Part shown: positions 60,275-64,000 of the stretch, in pieces | How positions within the stretch are numbered: the first letter of the stretch is position 1 | Layout of the letters: the number at the start of each line of letters is the position of its first letter | DNA from: Seongchinamella unica | GTDB lineage: Bacteria > Pseudomonadota > Gammaproteobacteria > Pseudomonadales > Halieaceae | Assembly: GCF_004354085.1 (NCBI RefSeq) | Contig: NZ_SMSE01000005.1 | Span: forward strand, 1-64,000 | Reading direction: 5' to 3' | Length of the DNA stretch: 64,000 nt | The notes under the pieces: model-generated | What the model saw: the letters and a program-made list of their open reading frames with translations, nothing else | Database searches by the model: none | What the model was told of the DNA's origin: nothing | Made by a program: the position numbers and the translations under genes

Positions 60275-61527
60275 TGAGTGAAGCGGCAGTAGACAGCACC
60301 GCGGACGTCGCGGAGACGCTGAGCAACCGGGGCTTTGTCGTCGCACTGGCTTGGGCAGTGATTGCACTGGGCCTCAGCGCGATAATCGCTGTCACCTGCT
60401 ACCTGCTTCTATCGCCTGACCTGAAGCGCTTTGAGGATGCGGCAAGCCGGGGAAACGTGAAGCCCTGGAAGCTGGAAGGTAAAGATCTGATACCCCGAAT
60501 GGGAAACGGAGAAACCACCTCCGACAACGCCTTGCGTATCACCGAGTTGGAACCCGGCTTGGACAAACGGGCGATTTTCTCTCGTCGCGCACGACTCAAG
60601 GCGGAAGACTATCCCTTTCTGCAGAGTCAGATCAGCGACCTGCACCCCGACCTGCTTGTTTATTTCATCTGGCGAACGGAGCGCGCCCCGGAAGATGTGT
60701 TCTACCAGCGCATTTACTGGACCGGTGACACGCCCAAACTGCAGATGCTGGGAGGACACCCGGAGTGGCGTGGCAAGATCACCGAAGTTGGCATTGACGC
60801 CTATGGCAAGTTACGCGACTACCCGACCGCAGTAGAATCCCTGACGTTCATGCCCAACTCGCCAGCGAATCTGCTGCGATCCATTTGGGCGGAATGGACT
60901 GCGGTTGAAGGCTGGACCCAGAAATCAGCCCATCACCTGCGCGGCACGCCACCCGACCCCATACTGCCGGTCACTCCCGTGGTGGCCGCCTGGGCTGGTG
61001 GCGCACTAATAATTCTCGGCCTGTTGTGGTTGTTCAACCGCCCGTCCGTCGGGACCTCAATGGTGCTGGCAGTAGCCATTCCGTGGATTTCGCTGGATTT
61101 GATCTGGCAAAACTGGCTGAGTACACAGCTGAAAGACACTCGCCACCTGTTCGCCGGCAAGACCATGCACGAAAAACTGCTCGTGGATTGGGAAGGCGAT
61201 TTGTACCAATACGCACACCACCTCAAAACCAGCGTACTGCCTGAACCAGGCGTGAGGATTTTCCTGTTGGAACCCGGCCCCCTGAGGGGCTATCGCCGGC
61301 TCAAAATGCAGTATTTTCTGCTGCCGCATAACATTTTCAATTTCGGCCAGTTCCCGCGGCCTGAGTCCGTACTGCCCGGGGACTATTTACTGGTGCTGGG
61401 CGAGGTAGATGGGCTCGATTTTGACAGCAGCCACAGCGCACTCACCTGGAATGGCAAAACCCTTCCTGTAGAGCGCATCGACCAGCATACCCTCGGGAGC
61501 TTGTATCGATACGGGGGTGGCTCGTGA
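60274..61527 (+). CDS. Unrecognised membrane protein of the glycan island
   Basis: I do not recognise it. The 417-aa protein has a membrane helix at about 25-50 (LAWAVIALGLSAIIAVTCYL), an extracytoplasmic domain of about 215 residues, two more helices at about 265-310 (VAAWAGGALIILGLLWLF, MVLAVAIPWISLDLIW) and a C-terminal soluble domain of about 100 residues. Both junctions are TGATG overlaps, with the GT-A gene before and the GT-C-like gene after. It may serve as partner or accessory domain of the latter. Confidence 0.75.
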   Translation: MSEAAVDSTADVAETLSNRGFVVALAWAVIALGLSAIIAVTCYLLLSPDLKRFEDAASRGNVKPWKLEGKDLIPRMGNGETTSDNALRITELEPGLDKRAIFSRRARLKAEDYPFLQSQISDLHPDLLVYFIWRTERAPEDVFYQRIYWTGDTPKLQMLGGHPEWRGKITEVGIDAYGKLRDYPTAVESLTFMPNSPANLLRSIWAEWTAVEGWTQKSAHHLRGTPPDPILPVTPVVAAWAGGALIILGLLWLFNRPSVGTSMVLAVAIPWISLDLIWQNWLSTQLKDTRHLFAGKTMHEKLLVDWEGDLYQYAHHLKTSVLPEPGVRIFLLEPGPLRGYRRLKMQYFLLPHNIFNFGQFPRPESVLPGDYLLVLGEVDGLDFDSSHSALTWNGKTLPVERIDQHTLGSLYRYGGGS

Positions 61528-62960
61528 TGGACCTGTGGCCGGGCACCCTGGTCGCGATCCTGCTGCCCTGGTTTACGGGGTCAGCCTGGACCTACTGGCT
61601 ACTTTCACGCGGCAGCCACTGGCACCCCGCCGCCGTGATTGGCCACGGCTATTTGCTGGGCCTGTTTGCCACCACGATGATCATGCGATGCTTTCAATGG
61701 GCGGGATTGCAGCAGAGTTTCTGGGGCACCAGCTTGTGTCTACTACTGTTAGGGCTATTAGCTATCGCCCTGCTCTACCTGAATCCAGCAAAAACCAGAA
61801 CCAAACCGGCTGAGCATCCTCTGATGGCCTGGCAAAAGGTCTTAATAACCCTGCTGATGGCGCTGATTGCCCTGCGCTACGCTACAATTTTCCAGGAGCT
61901 CCTGCTACGCCCGTTGTTCCCCTGGGACGCGTGGATGAACTGGGCGCCCAAGGCGCTGGTCTGGTTTCACCACGGTGAACTGGTACCTTTTCGCAGCCAG
62001 GCAGAGTGGCTGGCGTCACCAGCTGAGGCGCTGGTGCATATAGAAGGTGCCAGAAACGCCTGGAAGTACCCGGTGGGTGTACCGTTAGTACAGCTCTGGG
62101 GAATGTTGGCAGCCGGCACCAGCGATCACACCGTAATCTACCTACCCTGGGCACTAATTATCCTTGCCCTGGGCGCAGCGCTCTATGGGCACCTCAAACT
62201 CATGGGTGCTCCAAGCATACTGGCCACCACTGCAGCCTACGCCTTGCTGAACATGCCATTTGTAAACGTACACTCGATGCTCGCCGGGTACGCCGACCTA
62301 TGGGTGACAGTGGCCTTCGGCTGTGCCATCTATGCACTGGGCGCATGGCACTACACGGGTAGGTGGACCTACGCTTTGTTAGCCCTGATTCACGCGGCCT
62401 TCTGCATGCAATTAAAGACTCCCGGTTTGATAATAGGTGGCATTGTCGTGATCACCCTGCTTATAAGCTCGCTGCAATTTAGAATGAGTACATGGCTTGG
62501 ACTGGCAGCGACCGCTGCCGCGATCGGCCTGGTCGTTGCTTTCTTCGGCATAGACATCGAAATCCCCTCCGCCGGTCGTCTAGCCATCGACAGCAAGCAG
62601 ATCACCGTACCTTATATCGGTGAATTCGAGATCGCATTCCACAACGTAAACCAGGCAATGCTGCAGGTACTGTTCAAAATGATCAACTGGAACATTCACT
62701 GGTACCTGCTGCTGCTCGCGGCCATCGCACTCATGACCAGGCGGGAGATGGCAAAGGGCCTCGCAACAGAACTGGTCTCGCTGGTTATAACGCTGCTGTT
62801 TCTATTTTTCGTCTATTACTTCACTGAGCGTTCGGAGTTCGCACTGGATTTCACGCAGGTTAATCGCGCTCTAGTCTACTCGATTCCTGTATCGGTAATG
62901 CTTGTATTTGGCCTCTTGCTCAACTGGGTGCGCGGTGTTCAGGAGGGGGCAGACAAGTGA
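61527..62960 (+). CDS. Polytopic GT-C-like glycosyltransferase candidate
   Basis: The 477-aa protein has about twelve membrane helices and, in the first large loop (about 132-150), PLFPWDAWMNWAPKALVWF. An acidic residue in such a loop is the mark of GT-C enzymes, which use polyprenyl-phosphate sugars outside the cytoplasm. No exact family is recognisable; it could instead be a polymerase or ligase. The ATG at 61527 overlaps the previous stop; a GTG one codon earlier exists. The base composition becomes more AT-rich from here to the right edge. Confidence 0.72.
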   Translation: MDLWPGTLVAILLPWFTGSAWTYWLLSRGSHWHPAAVIGHGYLLGLFATTMIMRCFQWAGLQQSFWGTSLCLLLLGLLAIALLYLNPAKTRTKPAEHPLMAWQKVLITLLMALIALRYATIFQELLLRPLFPWDAWMNWAPKALVWFHHGELVPFRSQAEWLASPAEALVHIEGARNAWKYPVGVPLVQLWGMLAAGTSDHTVIYLPWALIILALGAALYGHLKLMGAPSILATTAAYALLNMPFVNVHSMLAGYADLWVTVAFGCAIYALGAWHYTGRWTYALLALIHAAFCMQLKTPGLIIGGIVVITLLISSLQFRMSTWLGLAATAAAIGLVVAFFGIDIEIPSAGRLAIDSKQITVPYIGEFEIAFHNVNQAMLQVLFKMINWNIHWYLLLLAAIALMTRREMAKGLATELVSLVITLLFLFFVYYFTERSEFALDFTQVNRALVYSIPVSVMLVFGLLLNWVRGVQEGADK

Positions 62961-63169
62961 TCCAGATTTCAATTCACGTCCTATGCTGGCAAGGATACCG
63001 AGAACACGCGAAACTCCCTCTGGTTCCCCACCGATTGATAAGCACCAAGCAGAACCACCCATCGGATTGGAATCATAAAATTTGCTTGGCAAGTCAGAAA
63101 TTGCGTGGGGGCAAAGCGAAGCCATGCTGGAAAGCCAATCCCTGTTCCCCTCAATCTGCAAGCAGATGA
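62957..63169 (+). CDS. Doubtful small gene between GT-C-like and sulfotransferase genes
   Basis: A 70-codon frame starts with GTG inside the stop of the gene before (GTGA) and ends with a TGA overlapping the next ATG (ATGA), matching the tight junctions of this operon. But the peptide is rich in Lys, Pro and Ser, shows no domain, and has no ribosome site of note. It may be chance or a remnant. Confidence 0.2.
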   Translation: MIQISIHVLCWQGYREHAKLPLVPHRLISTKQNHPSDWNHKICLASQKLRGGKAKPCWKANPCSPQSASR

Positions 63170-64000
63170 AAACCGTCTATATCCACGCCGGCAATCTTAA
63201 GACCGGTTCTTCAGCACTTCAGGCATTCTGCTCACGTCATCGAAACTGGCTAGGCTCCCGTGGCATCAACTATCTGGTATCGGCGAGACCAAGGAGAAAT
63301 CATGACACTCACAGCGCACTGCCACTGAGCCTGCTGAAGGAGCTCGGTTGCTATACACCGCTGTGGTACGACGACAACGTCATTTTCCAGGACATTGCTG
63401 CGACGGTTAAAACCGAAATCAACAACAGCGACCTGCCTGGCCAATTGATTTCCAGTGAAGAGTTCTACCGCTTTGGAACTTTCAGCCCCAAAGTGCAGGC
63501 TAAGGCAATTGAGCAACTGCAGGCCCTTTTTCATGGTTATGACGTTCGTGTCATTCTCTATATCCGGGGACCGATGGAATTTATGGTTTCCTGGTACAAG
63601 GAGGTAAACGAAGAGCCGGTTCCACGCCCCAGATTCTCGAAGTATTTTATGAAAATACCTAAGGCCTACCTGGATCCGACTTCAACCGCCTCCTTCCTCA
63701 GGCAATGTTTTGGCGACGACGCGTTACGCGTGCTGCCTTACACAAATAGCTCCACAGATCATATTCAGAAGTTTCTTCAGGAAATTGGCGTTAATGATTC
63801 GCCATATAGAGAACAAGAGCGTGCTATCGTCAATCAATCACGCCCTGAATACGAAATCGAGCCCCGAAGGCTAGCGCGCATAGTTGCGCAGCTTCCCGTA
63901 GAGGACAGAGAGGAGTTTGCGCAAAGTTCCGCTACAGACAACGGCAGTACATATTCCGAATTCTGCAGGAAGATCGATTCGATAAACCTGGCATTCAGCG
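63166..64000 (+). CDS. Sulfotransferase (partial, runs off the right edge)
   Basis: An open frame from ATG 63166 continues to the window end with no stop (278 codons). It encodes MKTVYIHAGNLKTGSSALQ, a PAPS P-loop of the H-x-G-x2-K-T-G-S-S-x-L-Q type, then ISSEEFYRFG and VRVILYIRGPMEFMVSWYKE as the 3'-phosphate site. An in-frame ATG at 63124 would add 14 residues before the conserved start. It is the third sulfotransferase in the window and extends the second island beyond it. Confidence 0.85.
   Translation, partial: MKTVYIHAGNLKTGSSALQAFCSRHRNWLGSRGINYLVSARPRRNHDTHSALPLSLLKELGCYTPLWYDDNVIFQDIAATVKTEINNSDLPGQLISSEEFYRFGTFSPKVQAKAIEQLQALFHGYDVRVILYIRGPMEFMVSWYKEVNEEPVPRPRFSKYFMKIPKAYLDPTSTASFLRQCFGDDALRVLPYTNSSTDHIQKFLQEIGVNDSPYREQERAIVNQSRPEYEIEPRRLARIVAQLPVEDREEFAQSSATDNGSTYSEFCRKIDSINLAFS

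Overview
The window is a chromosomal stretch of a GC-rich gammaproteobacterium. Gene order follows Pseudomonas in several blocks: rrn-tyrS-M23 peptidase-anmK-erpA-bactofilin-argC, coq7 near an OsmC protein and a Vfr-like Crp next to trp genes, rpe near trpE, and murU-amgK / lptD-surA-pdxA. It also carries the Zn-independent type of HemB and a ModF-like ATPase. A marine Cellvibrionales/Halieaceae-type organism is my inference. No sequence search was possible.

Layout. 1-507: leader and tandem promoters of an rRNA operon transcribed to the left; the 16S gene starts just outside the window. 0.5-7.2 kb: tyrosyl-tRNA synthetase, peptidoglycan recycling (M23 hydrolase, AnmK), Fe-S carrier ErpA, bactofilin, ArgC. 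7.3-12 kb: ClC protein, then heme synthesis (hemJ-hemL-hemB). 12-28 kb: mixed housekeeping genes (diguanylate cyclase, Nudix, ModF-like ATPase, PLD lipoprotein, PBP1b, PfkB kinase, DNA polymerase II, PCu(A)C, DsbD). 28.5-36.9 kb: aroQ-accBC-prmA, dusB-fis-purH, purD, coq7.

36.9-45.2 kb is an accessory island with two SAM methyltransferase-like proteins, two PAPS sulfotransferases, a GT2 glycosyltransferase, a VanZ-like membrane protein, and a radical SAM enzyme translationally coupled to a lipoprotein sulfatase. It separates coq7 from osmC-crp, which lie close together in Pseudomonas. 45.2-50.5 kb: osmC, crp, then a compact trpEGDC operon with a short leader peptide ending in two Trp codons. 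50.5-50.8 kb holds a dispersed inverted repeat and an 18-bp minisatellite. 50.8-58.3 kb: rpe, murU-amgK (cell-wall recycling), lptD-surA-pdxA. A perfect 27-bp inverted repeat sits just in front of pdxA.

58.4-64 kb is a second accessory operon in the place where ksgA would be expected. It encodes a glycosyltransferase with a PqqD-like N-terminus, an unrecognised membrane protein, a GT-C-like polytopic protein and a sulfotransferase that runs off the right edge, all joined by 1-4 nt overlaps. The two islands together suggest synthesis and sulfation or methylation of a surface glycan or glycoconjugate. They are the most interesting part of the window.
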